DNA of 64,000 nucleotides from Desulfococcus multivorans (GTDB lineage Bacteria > Desulfobacterota > Desulfobacteria > Desulfobacterales > Desulfococcaceae): contig NZ_CP015381.1 in assembly GCF_001854245.1 (NCBI RefSeq), positions 1,080,001 through 1,144,000 on the forward strand, written 5' to 3'. A program made the translations under genes and the position numbers. This document shows positions 54,656 through 64,000 of this stretch, piece after piece. Each line of letters starts with the position of its first letter. Positions within the stretch are counted from its first letter, which is position 1. Below the pieces are notes generated by a model. The model saw only the letters and a list, made by a program, of their open reading frames with translations, made no database searches and was not told the origin of the DNA.

Positions 54656-55810
54656 TTATTGACCCTTCCAGATACCGGCCTTCACCAGACGTTGAATCAG
54701 CGCCTTGCGCCGCAGGTGGCCGGCCATGAACTTTTTCAACTCTTTTTGAAATTGCTTCTGGCTCGCAAACAAGGCATAGGCTTCGGCGATGTCGACAAGC
54801 ATACGGCATGCTTCATCATACCCTCGTCCCGATCGGCGCTCGACGGGTTCTTTAACCAACGCCCAGGCCTTGGGAAAATCGCTGGACAGATTCTTCAGAT
54901 ACGCCTCGCGTTTCTCACGTCGCTTGGTCTCCCATTGCTTTCGGTCCCGTTTTTGTTTTTCCATCCGGATTAGACGCGCCTTTTCGGTGTTCTGCCGCAA
55001 TTCGCCCACCGTACGCCGGGGTGCGTCGGTATCGCCTGTCTGTAAGCCGCGTCGCCATGATGCGAACCGGTTCCTGATGGACCGTTCGGCCTTCTGTCCC
55101 TTGCCCTCCAGCAATTGTTTCAGGATCGAATTGACTTCTTCCCTTGGCAGGGCATCGATCCACTTGTCCATTTCCTGTGCCGAAATTTCCGCTTCCGGAG
55201 CGGCCGGGCTGCCCATGCCGGCACCGGCCAGAAGGTCCGGGTCCACCTCCAGAAATTCGGCGAGCGCCTGCTGAGCTGCTGTCAGGTCTCCCAATCCGCT
55301 CACGGACAGCGGCTCCATCTCATCATCATCCATAATTTCCCCGGTTACGGCCGCCAGCCATCCGATATAAAGGCTGCGCAGATCCCCGCGCAGCAGTTCA
55401 TCCCGCACCGGGGCCAGACGTGCCATCCAGCCGCGGCCGTCCTCCATGCCGAAGCGGTCGTAGTTTTCCGATTCCTCCAAACTCCAGGTAATGATCCAAT
55501 GGGTCTTGGTGGGCCGGATATCCAACAGATAAGGTACGGCCACGTCCTTGGCCGTCTCATGAGTCAAAGCTTCGATGGGCAGCCGCACCGTGAATATGGC
55601 CGTCATCCAGTTGGCCACATAGACATGGGCATCGAAATAGTGCTGAATCAGCTTGTCGGGGTTGCCCTTGAAATCGCCCCAATGGTATTCATTGGTAAAG
55701 CTTACCGGCGTGATCGTGGCCCGCGTCGAGAGCGCCCGCAGCTCGTCCATCTCATCTGTCGTCAGAGGCCGGTCAATGGCCAGAAATTCGTAATACTGAT
55801 ATTCGCTCAT
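54656..55810 (-). CDS. hypothetical protein, first gene of the four-gene operon
   Basis: 384 residues, starting MSEYQYYEFLAIDRPLTTDEMDELRALSTRA. 'VSFTNEYHWGDFKGNPDKLIQHYFDAHVYVANW' is a strongly patterned block shared by uncharacterised proteins that often occur with SWIM zinc-finger genes. The middle is acidic and the last 150 residues are basic and helical (a possible nucleic-acid or protein-binding region). No SWIM gene is visible here. It starts 9 nt after the darG remnant ends, so it may be transcribed from the toxin-antitoxin promoter. Confidence 0.6.
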   Translation of the reverse strand: MSEYQYYEFLAIDRPLTTDEMDELRALSTRATITPVSFTNEYHWGDFKGNPDKLIQHYFDAHVYVANWMTAIFTVRLPIEALTHETAKDVAVPYLLDIRPTKTHWIITWSLEESENYDRFGMEDGRGWMARLAPVRDELLRGDLRSLYIGWLAAVTGEIMDDDEMEPLSVSGLGDLTAAQQALAEFLEVDPDLLAGAGMGSPAAPEAEISAQEMDKWIDALPREEVNSILKQLLEGKGQKAERSIRNRFASWRRGLQTGDTDAPRRTVGELRQNTEKARLIRMEKQKRDRKQWETKRREKREAYLKNLSSDFPKAWALVKEPVERRSGRGYDEACRMLVDIAEAYALFASQKQFQKELKKFMAGHLRRKALIQRLVKAGIWKGQ

Positions 55811-55819
55811 GGTCTCAGT

Positions 55820-56874
55820 TCAGCCTTTATCCGCCGGCATTGGTCCACTTTTATCCATCCCTCGGCCTGAAAGCCTCTCCCAGGCCAGCCGGATATGCGC
55901 CGGCTTGAACAAGCGCCGTTTGCGATCGTTCCAGAGGGCCATGGCAGCGACGGCGCTTTCTGCATCCGACACCTCGCCGTCATGAATAAGCGACCAGTGA
56001 ACCGAGGCCAGCAGCTCCATGCCGTAAGGCGTTTCAAACCCATCCACGAGATCCGCCACCCGTTCGAGGTGCCCTGCGGCGCTTTGATTTTTCTGAAGGA
56101 AATGGTCGGCGACTTTATCGGCATCCGGAAGCAGCGTGACTTCCACATCCGGTTTCTGGGTATCACCATATCCCCGGATATGGTGCTCCTCGAGGATTTC
56201 CAGCACGTTGTTGAGGTTATGGGCATAGGGGCCATACAGGTGCTTGACATACCGCAGCTTCAGATCCATGCCCGATTCCTGCAAAAAATAGGCGAGCTTC
56301 TGTATCTCCAGCAGCGTCATCCGGTATGCGAATCGCGCATACTGCTTCATGAGTTTGATGAGCAAGGCCCGGGCCAAGGTCATCTTCGGTTTGGCGGTGC
56401 CCACCGGCATATCCTTGGCCTCCGGGCTTCCTTTGGGTTCGTAAAGCGCCAGCAGAACGTCCGGCATGTCTTCAAACGCCGCTTCGATCGTCGCCTTGAC
56501 CCGGCTCCACTGCAGTCCGTCCAATCCGGAACCCAAAGGAGGAACGGCAATGGATCGGATCTTTCGCTGCCGCACTTCCGCACCAGGGCTTTCAGGCCGC
56601 TTTCGATATCCTCATAGCGGCTTTTGCCGCGCCAATGGCGCTTGGCTGGAAAGTTGATGATATAGCGCGGATTGAACATCTGGCCGGTTTCGAACACGAA
56701 CATACGGCCCGGTTTAACCTCTTCCCTTCGGCAGGCGGCTTCGTAGGCCTTGAAATTCTCCGGAAACGCCTTCTTGAACTGCAAGGCGATCCCCTTGCCC
56801 ATTACACCGACACAGTTGACTGTGTTGACCAGGGCTTCCGCATCGTCCGTAAGAATATTTCCGCGGGTTGGTTC
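55820..56874 (-). pseudogene. darG: DarG-like antitoxin (DNA ADP-ribosyl glycohydrolase), frameshifted
   Basis: Macro domain begins 'TRGNILTDDAEALVNTVNCVGVMGKGIALQFKKAFPENFKAYEAACRREEVKPGRMFVFE', the ADP-ribose-binding signature of DarG. The frame is broken near 56565: '..SGLKALVR' must shift to '..RQRKIRSIAVPPLGSGLDGLQW' to continue. The C-terminal half is then open ('RMTLLEIQKLAYFLQESGMDLKLRYVKHLYGPYAHNLNNVL') to 55820. An intact DarG removes ADP-ribose from DNA and neutralises DarT. The C-terminal ORF from about 56575 has no good start. Confidence 0.78.
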
Positions 56875-57178
56875 AATATCATTGAGATCGTCGAACCATT
56901 GCGTAAAGGCGGCAATACCGTGGCCATCGGAAAAATAAAACCAAGCCCTCTCTGAGTAATGATTCCAACCGTTGAAACCGCATAGATCAAGGGTTCCTGG
57001 CCTTCATCGTAATCTTCCACTCTGCCCGTGTGCAATTGAAGGAGCATTGGCGAGCGTGGCCCGAAATAAAAGGCCACATAATCGTGCACCGTGCCGCCCG
57101 GCCCGCAGCCAATGGGACGCTGCCGGCGGATCTTCTGGATATCCACATTATGGATCGCCCGATAATCGCATGCGCCTT
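56875..57178 (-). pseudogene. darT: DarT-like toxin (DNA ADP-ribosyltransferase), truncated and frameshifted
   Basis: The frame gives 'YRAIHNVDIQKIRRQRPIGCGPGGTVHDYVAFYFGPRSPMLLQLHTGRVEDYDEGQEPLIYAVSTV', the DarT core up to 'GFIF'. It then continues in another frame as 'FSDGHGIAAFTQWFDDLNDI', after which the sequence passes directly into the DarG macro domain. The first ~30 residues and the whole C-terminal half, including the catalytic Glu region, are missing. Confidence 0.75.
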
Positions 57179-57251
57179 ATTTCCTTGGTCGTGTTCTTGC
57201 TCATCGTGTTTGCTCCCAACGCGCATGTTTCACTGCCGTAATCTATCCTTG

Positions 57252-57425
57252 CTAAACCGGCTCATCGCCGAGGAGTTCAGCGAGTAGATCGCTGCCCCGC
57301 TCTCCCATGCTGCGCAGCAGCGCCTCTATTTTTTCCATGGCCAGCGGCGACGGCCGGGCGCGGCCGTTCTCCCAGCGGTTGATGGTGGGGAATGTCACGC
57401 CGAGCCTGGCGGCGAACTTTTCCGG
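57252..57425 (-). pseudogene. XRE-type helix-turn-helix fragment
   Basis: Minus-strand frame: 'PEKFAARLGVTFPTINRWENGRARPSPLAMEKIEALLRSMGERGSDLLAELLGDEPV' then TAG. An in-frame TAA (57426-57428) immediately precedes it. The first ~10 residues of the HTH domain ('LTQ') are gone. Similar HTH domains start regulators next to restriction-modification or helicase islands. Confidence 0.55.
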
Positions 57426-57605
57426 TTAAATATTCAGCGCTGGACATGAAACAGGCGGTTTGGCGGAGAAGGGAAAATACAGCCGGGGATGTCGATGATG
57501 ACATAACATTATGAAATTACTGCTCTAATAACAACGAAGCCTCGCATCATGGATGCGAGGCTCTATTCGTTAAGCAACCGGTGCAAATAGGGTTGCATTC
57601 GTGGC

Positions 57606-57681
57606 TGGCTCCCCAGCGCGGACTCGAACCACGGACACGGTGGTTAACAGCCACCTGCTCTGCCGACTGAGCTACTGGGGA
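57606..57681 (-). tRNA. tRNA-Asn(GTT)
   Basis: Minus strand 57681 to 57606. Acceptor TCCCCAG/CTGGGGA, D-loop AGCTCAGTCGGCAGAGC, anticodon stem-loop GTGGCTGTTAACCAC with anticodon GTT, T-arm GTGGTTCGAGTCCGC, discriminator G and encoded CCA. Its 3' end points toward the accessory region. Confidence 0.97.
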
Positions 57682-57769
57682 TCGGTTGAAACGAAAGCCT
57701 ATATAGTGGAAAACCCGGGGCGAAGTCAAGGGAAAAATGCGTTCCCCGGGAAAAATATTCGTGTGCCGA

Positions 57770-59563
<1,794 letters not shown>

Positions 59564-59582
59564 TGAATGGTCTCCTTTCAGA

Positions 59583-60851
59583 TCATGTTTCAAGGGGGCG
59601 AATGTGGGCGATGATGGCTTTCACGGTGTTGGCGTCTATGGGGACCGGGGACTGTGCTTTCGTTCGCATGTTCCTCAGTATGGCGGTTCCGGATGCCAGT
59701 TCACTCTCTCCGATGATCAGCACGAAGGCGGCGCCGGACCGGTCGGCCTGTTTCATCTGGCTTTTGAGGCTTCGGCCTGCCATGTCCATCTCCGTGTGAA
59801 CCCCGGCGAGCCCCAGCCGGCACACCCAATCAAAAGCTTTCTCGGCGCAGGTCTCGCCCAGGGCCGCGATAAAGAGTTGCGGCGTTTTTTCGAAATCAGC
59901 CTGCCGAAGACCCACGATCTCCACAAGGCGGTCGAACCCGACGGCGAAGCCGATGGCCGGCGTGTCGGGTCCGTCCAGCATTTTGACCAGCCCGTCGTAT
60001 CGGCCGCCGCCTGCGACGGCGCTCTGAGCGCCCAGTGCCCCGGTCTGAATCTCGAAGGTGGTCCGGGTATAGTAGTCAAGTCCCCGCACCAGCTGCTTGT
60101 CGATGACGAAGGGCACGCCCAGTTCATTGAGGGATCCCTGAACCGATGCAAAATGCTTGGCACAGCCGTCGCAGAGGTAGTCGAGAAGGGATGGCGCGTC
60201 GGCCATGGCCTCGCGGCAGGCGGGGACTTTGCAGTCCAGAACCCGGAGCGGATTTGTGCTGCTGCGGCGGAGGCAGTCGGCGCAGAGATTCTCCTTCTTG
60301 CCGTCTAAAAGCACGGTCAGCGCCTCCCGGAAGGCGGGACGGCATTCAGGGCACCCCAGGGAGTTGATGTGCACCGCCACGTCGGTGACCTTCAGGCGGT
60401 CAAGGAGGGTGGTCAGGAGAAAGATCAACTGGGCGTCGATATAAGGGGCGTCGACGCCGATGACCTCGGCGTTGATCTGATAAAACTGGCGGTACCGGCC
60501 TTTCTGGGGCCGCTCGCGCCGGAACATGGGGCCGATGGTGTAAAACTTCCGGACCGGATCGGCGGCGTACATCTTGTGCTGTATGTAAGCGCGGACGACC
60601 GAGGCGGTGGCTTCGGGACGCAGGGTGATGAGATCCCCCTTACGATCGGGAAAGGTGTACATCTCCTTTTCCACGATGTCCGTGTGTTCGCCGATGCTGC
60701 GCGCGAAGAGTTCGGTGCTCTCCATAATGGGGATGCGGATCTCCTTGAATCCGAAGTCCTCGAAAAGTGTGCGGGCGACCCGCTCGATCTCCTGCCAGAT
60801 CTCCACCTCGCCGGGCAAAATATCCTTAAAACCTCTGATCAGCTGAATCAT
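59583..60851 (-). CDS. hisS: histidyl-tRNA synthetase
   Basis: 422 residues. MIQLIRGFKDILPGE start, class II motif 2 'FYTIGPMFRRERPQKGRYRQFYQINAEVIG', histidine-binding 'LVRGLDYYTRTTFE' and 'GGRYDGL', motif 3 'AIGFAVGFDRL', C-terminal anticodon domain. The insertion domain carries Cys at 'GCPECRP', 'CADCLRR', 'CKVPACRE' and 'CDGCAKHF', a Cys-rich variant. Operon with aspS. Upstream on the minus strand a weak promoter (TTGTGC, 17 nt, TATTAA, about 60861-60889) precedes it. Confidence 0.95.
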   Translation of the reverse strand: MIQLIRGFKDILPGEVEIWQEIERVARTLFEDFGFKEIRIPIMESTELFARSIGEHTDIVEKEMYTFPDRKGDLITLRPEATASVVRAYIQHKMYAADPVRKFYTIGPMFRRERPQKGRYRQFYQINAEVIGVDAPYIDAQLIFLLTTLLDRLKVTDVAVHINSLGCPECRPAFREALTVLLDGKKENLCADCLRRSSTNPLRVLDCKVPACREAMADAPSLLDYLCDGCAKHFASVQGSLNELGVPFVIDKQLVRGLDYYTRTTFEIQTGALGAQSAVAGGGRYDGLVKMLDGPDTPAIGFAVGFDRLVEIVGLRQADFEKTPQLFIAALGETCAEKAFDWVCRLGLAGVHTEMDMAGRSLKSQMKQADRSGAAFVLIIGESELASGTAILRNMRTKAQSPVPIDANTVKAIIAHIRPLET

Positions 60852-60932
60852 AACGTTTGGGATTTCCTTAATTAATATTGATTTCTCAAAATTTGCACAA
60901 GCTGCTTATATTACAGAGAGAGATCGGATTAG

Positions 60933-63278
60933 TCAACACCGATGTGGTCGGCGTCGTTGTGAACTTCGCCCGAGGTGGAAGGCCGCAAACCGGTCCAGGG
61001 ACCGGATGGCGGAGCGGATATCGGTGTATACCGGCAGGCCGTTTTCCGCCAGGATGTTCACGAAATCCTGATAATAGCGGCCTGCGTTCACCGAGACGAC
61101 CATGGGCTTGGGGGAGGATTTTCCCAGAGCGATCAAGCGGTTGGCCAGGCTGCCGGGCTCACGGCAGTTTTCCGGCAGGGTTTTCAGCGCACCGGTGTGG
61201 GGAATGACGGAAACGAAGACACAATCCACATTTTCGTCTGCCAAAACCCGTCGGACAAATTCTCCGTACATGTGATCGTCGGCCATGGGCGTGATGTCCA
61301 GAAAGGAGGAGCGGGTGTCGACCAGTCCAGCGCTATCGAGCCGACGCAGCGCCTCGACGGTGGCGGATGAAAGCCCGGCCGGTGTCAGACAGGCCAACTC
61401 GTCGGCGCTTACGGCCGACTCGAAACCGGCGTTCACGACCCCGGCCACTCGGTTTCCTGCGGGGCGCTTTCGGGAAAGCAGGGAGAAGATCCTGACGGCA
61501 TCGTAATGGTCTTCGATATGCTCCACCAGCAAAACCCCTGCCTGGCGGCAGGCCGCCCGGAAGACATCGTAGCTGCCCGACATCGAGGCTGTATGGGATG
61601 CGGTGATCCGTGCGCCGGCGTCGGTTTTTCCCGATTTATAAACAATGACGGGCTGGGTGAGATGTTGAACCAGCTCAAAAAAACGCCGCCCTTCTCCCGG
61701 ATCGAGGCCTTCTATATAAAGTGATATGACTTCGACGCCGGACTTTTTTGAAAAATAAGCGATGAGATCCGGGATGTCGACATCGTATTTGTTGCCGAAA
61801 CTGACGATTGCCTTGAAGACCCGCGAGCGCTGAAGCTTGTCGATGGCCGTCACTGAAAACGCACCGCTCTGGGTGAGCATGACCGTGTTGCCGGCGTCGG
61901 AAAATTCCAGATCGAGTCTTTCCTCCTCGATGAACAGGGTGTTGAGCCCCTGGCTTTCCGGGCCGGGGGCATGGAACACGCCCATGCAGTTGGGGCCGAT
62001 GACGCGCAGCCTTGGCGGCACCGCCGCGTCCAGCAGGCGGGTGTACGCGGCATAGTCGACCTCCGAAGGGATGCCGGGGATCAGGATGAGGGCCTTTTTG
62101 ATCCGGTCGTTCATGGTGCGGATGATTTCCGGTGCCAGCCGAGCCGGGGCTGCATACACGGCCAGATCCACGGGATGCGGCAATGCCTCGAGAGAGGGAT
62201 AGAGGGGGTAATCGACGCTGTCCAGGCGAAGACACCCCCCTTTGGGATTGACGAGGAAAATATCCCGGCGTCCCATGTCGTGGAGCTGCTGTGCGATATT
62301 TCGTCCGATGCTGTGTTTTTCCGGGTTGACGGAAACACCGATGACGGCGATGCCCTGGGGATCGAAAAAACCGTCCAGATGGTGGGTGTTGATCCTCGAT
62401 GCCGGGTATCGCTCGCATTGGAACGTGTGGAATTCAGCAAAGCCGTCTACCGCTACGAATCGGTGATCCCTGGCGAATACAAATGGGTTCACATCCAGGG
62501 CTGTAATGATGAATTCGGGCTGCGGATCGGCGATAAAGGAGTAATGGTAGGCCAGAAGGCTCAACTTTCTGGCGGCGTCCGCGAGATAGACGAGGTATTC
62601 GGGATGGCCGATCGCTTCGAATTTATACCGGATCTTGAGCGCAGCGATCATTTTGAGGGCCTCATTCCGCGTCAGGGGAGCCAGAGAGAGATTGGCCGGT
62701 TCATAATGTCTGGCGAAAAATTCGGCGTCGTCTCCGCCCTTGCTGAGATTCAGCACCGGACCAAAGGCAGGATCGGCTTTGAATCCCAGTAAAACTTCAT
62801 AGCCCAGGGCCTGGGTGTGTGGAATGTATTCCTCGATAAGGAAACCGCGAATTTCGGGGGAATCCGCGCTGTTGAAATGAGACAGGACCTCGTTTCTCAT
62901 CTGTTCGAGAACGAACCGAATATAAAGCGGGTCTGAATTCCGCACTGTTTTCACCCCACCCAACTGCTGTTTGTGGGCGATGGACGGCGAGACGACCTTG
63001 AGCACCAGGTCGTGGTTGAACCGGCGCAGCAGGGCCTCATCGATCTGATCCGGGGACGCCGCAAAGACGTATTTCGGGGCTGCCAAACCGATGTGACCGA
63101 GAATATCGTAGACCTCATGCTCGTACAGGCTGTTACGATGGTCCCCGTCGGCTTTACGGAGCACGGCGTCAACCCGACGGAGCACCTTCCTCGAAAGCTT
63201 CGCCCCACCGGTGTGTTCGGAGGGTTTCGTCTGGTTGGGTGTTCCTTGTTTTCGTCGTGATGTCATCATGCAGGCCAT
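60933..63278 (-). CDS. acyl-CoA (acetyl-CoA) synthetase, ADP-forming, fused alpha-beta type
   Basis: 781 residues. An ATP-grasp domain (about 45-270) comes first: 'LVLKVVSPSIAHKQQLGGVKT', 'GYEVLLGFKADPAFGPVLNLSKGG'. Then a CoA-binding Rossmann domain (about 300-425, 'GFFDPQGIAVIGVSVNPEKHSIGRNI') and succinyl-CoA-ligase-like domains with 'VMLTQSGAFSVTAID' and the catalytic His in 'ITASHTASMSGSYDVF'. It interconverts acyl-CoA + ADP + Pi and acid + CoA + ATP, saving energy as ATP during acid formation, or related to protein acylation (PatZ-like order differs). The ATP-grasp-first order is a permutation of the archaeal enzyme. The start (63278, or ATGs 9-12 nt later) is uncertain. Confidence 0.85.
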   Translation of the reverse strand: MACMMTSRRKQGTPNQTKPSEHTGGAKLSRKVLRRVDAVLRKADGDHRNSLYEHEVYDILGHIGLAAPKYVFAASPDQIDEALLRRFNHDLVLKVVSPSIAHKQQLGGVKTVRNSDPLYIRFVLEQMRNEVLSHFNSADSPEIRGFLIEEYIPHTQALGYEVLLGFKADPAFGPVLNLSKGGDDAEFFARHYEPANLSLAPLTRNEALKMIAALKIRYKFEAIGHPEYLVYLADAARKLSLLAYHYSFIADPQPEFIITALDVNPFVFARDHRFVAVDGFAEFHTFQCERYPASRINTHHLDGFFDPQGIAVIGVSVNPEKHSIGRNIAQQLHDMGRRDIFLVNPKGGCLRLDSVDYPLYPSLEALPHPVDLAVYAAPARLAPEIIRTMNDRIKKALILIPGIPSEVDYAAYTRLLDAAVPPRLRVIGPNCMGVFHAPGPESQGLNTLFIEEERLDLEFSDAGNTVMLTQSGAFSVTAIDKLQRSRVFKAIVSFGNKYDVDIPDLIAYFSKKSGVEVISLYIEGLDPGEGRRFFELVQHLTQPVIVYKSGKTDAGARITASHTASMSGSYDVFRAACRQAGVLLVEHIEDHYDAVRIFSLLSRKRPAGNRVAGVVNAGFESAVSADELACLTPAGLSSATVEALRRLDSAGLVDTRSSFLDITPMADDHMYGEFVRRVLADENVDCVFVSVIPHTGALKTLPENCREPGSLANRLIALGKSSPKPMVVSVNAGRYYQDFVNILAENGLPVYTDIRSAIRSLDRFAAFHLGRSSQRRRPHRC

Positions 63279-64000
63279 CCGTCTGAATTCCAGAAAAATC
63301 CCGGCAATCCGGTAAGAATCCCCAAAAAAGATATCATAATGTTACGCCGATGCCGACGACACTGTCAACAATCGCATGCCGAGCGCCATATAAATGCGCA
63401 CCTTGTATGAAGGCGGTTGAAATCTTCGAAGGAATCGATTATACTGTAATCATTGAAAGGGGCGGCGCTCATACCGGTAAAGGCGTATAAGACCTCTTCA
63501 CTGACCGGCTTTCTGCGCGGCCTTGGATCCGGTCAGTATTTTAGGGCCGCCCCGGTCCTGGGTGCCATGGCGAACCCAGGCCGGGTTACTCATTTTATGC
63601 ACTTTCGCCGACCGGAATTCAGAGCGACACATATGACCGGTTAATGGCCTGATCCCTCATACAATCCTTTTTCCCATCTTCACAACCAACCCACACAAAC
63701 GGATTATCAGGAATCCCGCCGTCGGGGGACGCCCACCAGCATTTCGGCGTAACCGCTTTTTGTTGGACCTTTCAGCAATGATGCATGAGAAGTCCGTTGA
63801 AAACCGGGAAGATTTGCCTCATGATTTTCGTCGCGAAAATCTTCATCATGGATCCAAAAGTGATATAGAAGTTTTTGTTTCCAATAAAAATAAACAGGAT
63901 AGAATCAGATCTGTTTCTATCTTCAGCGTATCGGCCATATTAGAATATATTTTTTTGACAAAACTCATAATAATACTTATAAAATTTAAAAGATCTCCAG
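63279..64000. other. region without a supported gene
   Basis: No convincing ORF on either strand. An imperfect terminator-like dyad CTGACCGG/CCGGTCAG lies at 63501-63508 and 63529-63536. The last 100 bases are strongly AT-rich, as in a promoter region for a gene beyond the window edge. Confidence 0.4.

Noticed and set aside
63453-63644. 63-codon ORF at the right end
   Set aside because: No supporting RBS or homology, and a terminator-like dyad lies inside it.

Overview
The window looks like a chromosome segment of a sulfate-reducer-like member of the Desulfobacterota (Desulfosarcina-type). This is inferred from gene content: a DUF3786 protein, a biotin-dependent acyl-CoA carboxylase pair, an ADP-forming acyl-CoA synthetase, sigma-54 regulation, UGA-encoded selenocysteine and moderately GC-rich coding. 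The standard code is used, since many genes end in TGA. No rRNA or CRISPR array is present.

Core-like part (1-32.5 kb). From the left: a partial EamA permease, a Na+/H+ antiporter-like protein, a cytidylate-kinase-like protein, an epimerase/threonine-dehydrogenase-like enzyme, two small ORFs, the acyl-CoA carboxylase operon, an SLC13-type permease with four RCK_C domains, a DUF3786 protein, a gamma-carbonic-anhydrase-like protein and an M48 lipoprotein. Next comes a three-gene sensor kinase / lipoprotein / NtrC-type regulator operon laid out like E. coli glrK-qseG-glrR. It is followed by a secreted protein, a small OB-fold-like exported protein behind a good sigma-54 promoter, a family 2 glycosyltransferase, SelO, a YhaO/YhaN (SbcD/SbcC-like) pair, a Ca2+-type P-ATPase and an AI-2E family transporter.

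Selenoprotein operon (32.9-37.1 kb). An ArsR-family gene with its own promoter and operator-like dyad is followed by four consecutive genes that each carry one or two in-frame TGA codons. They are a helical protein of unknown function, a thioredoxin-like protein with a UxxC motif, a periplasmic rhodanese fused to a DsbD-type membrane domain and a thioredoxin domain (two TGAs, at rhodanese Cys positions), and a small thioredoxin-like protein with a Pro-Sec motif. Each TGA is followed, about 18-24 nt downstream, by a small stem-loop with a G at loop position 1 or 2, as expected for bacterial SECIS elements. Ordinary gene calling breaks all of these genes. A TVP38 membrane protein and a sterol-desaturase-like protein follow. 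I read the operon as a selenium-dependent thiol/sulfur relay across the inner membrane; that role is inference.

Accessory, decaying part (38-57.5 kb). This holds a PadR regulator, a degraded IS1380-type element, fragments of type I restriction genes (hsdM tail, hsdS head), an intact high-GC YhiI-RbbA-YhhJ-type exporter, a frameshifted LpxR-like gene, a half Ca2+/Na+ exchanger with a nonsense codon, a Fic protein flanked by diverged direct repeats, a RhuM-transposase chimera, a four-gene operon of unknown function, a collapsed DarT-DarG toxin-antitoxin locus and a HTH remnant. It ends at a tRNA-Asn gene, a typical island boundary, though no integrase is visible.

Right end (57.6-64 kb). hisS-aspS and an ADP-forming acyl-CoA synthetase, all on the minus strand, then about 720 bases without a supported gene.
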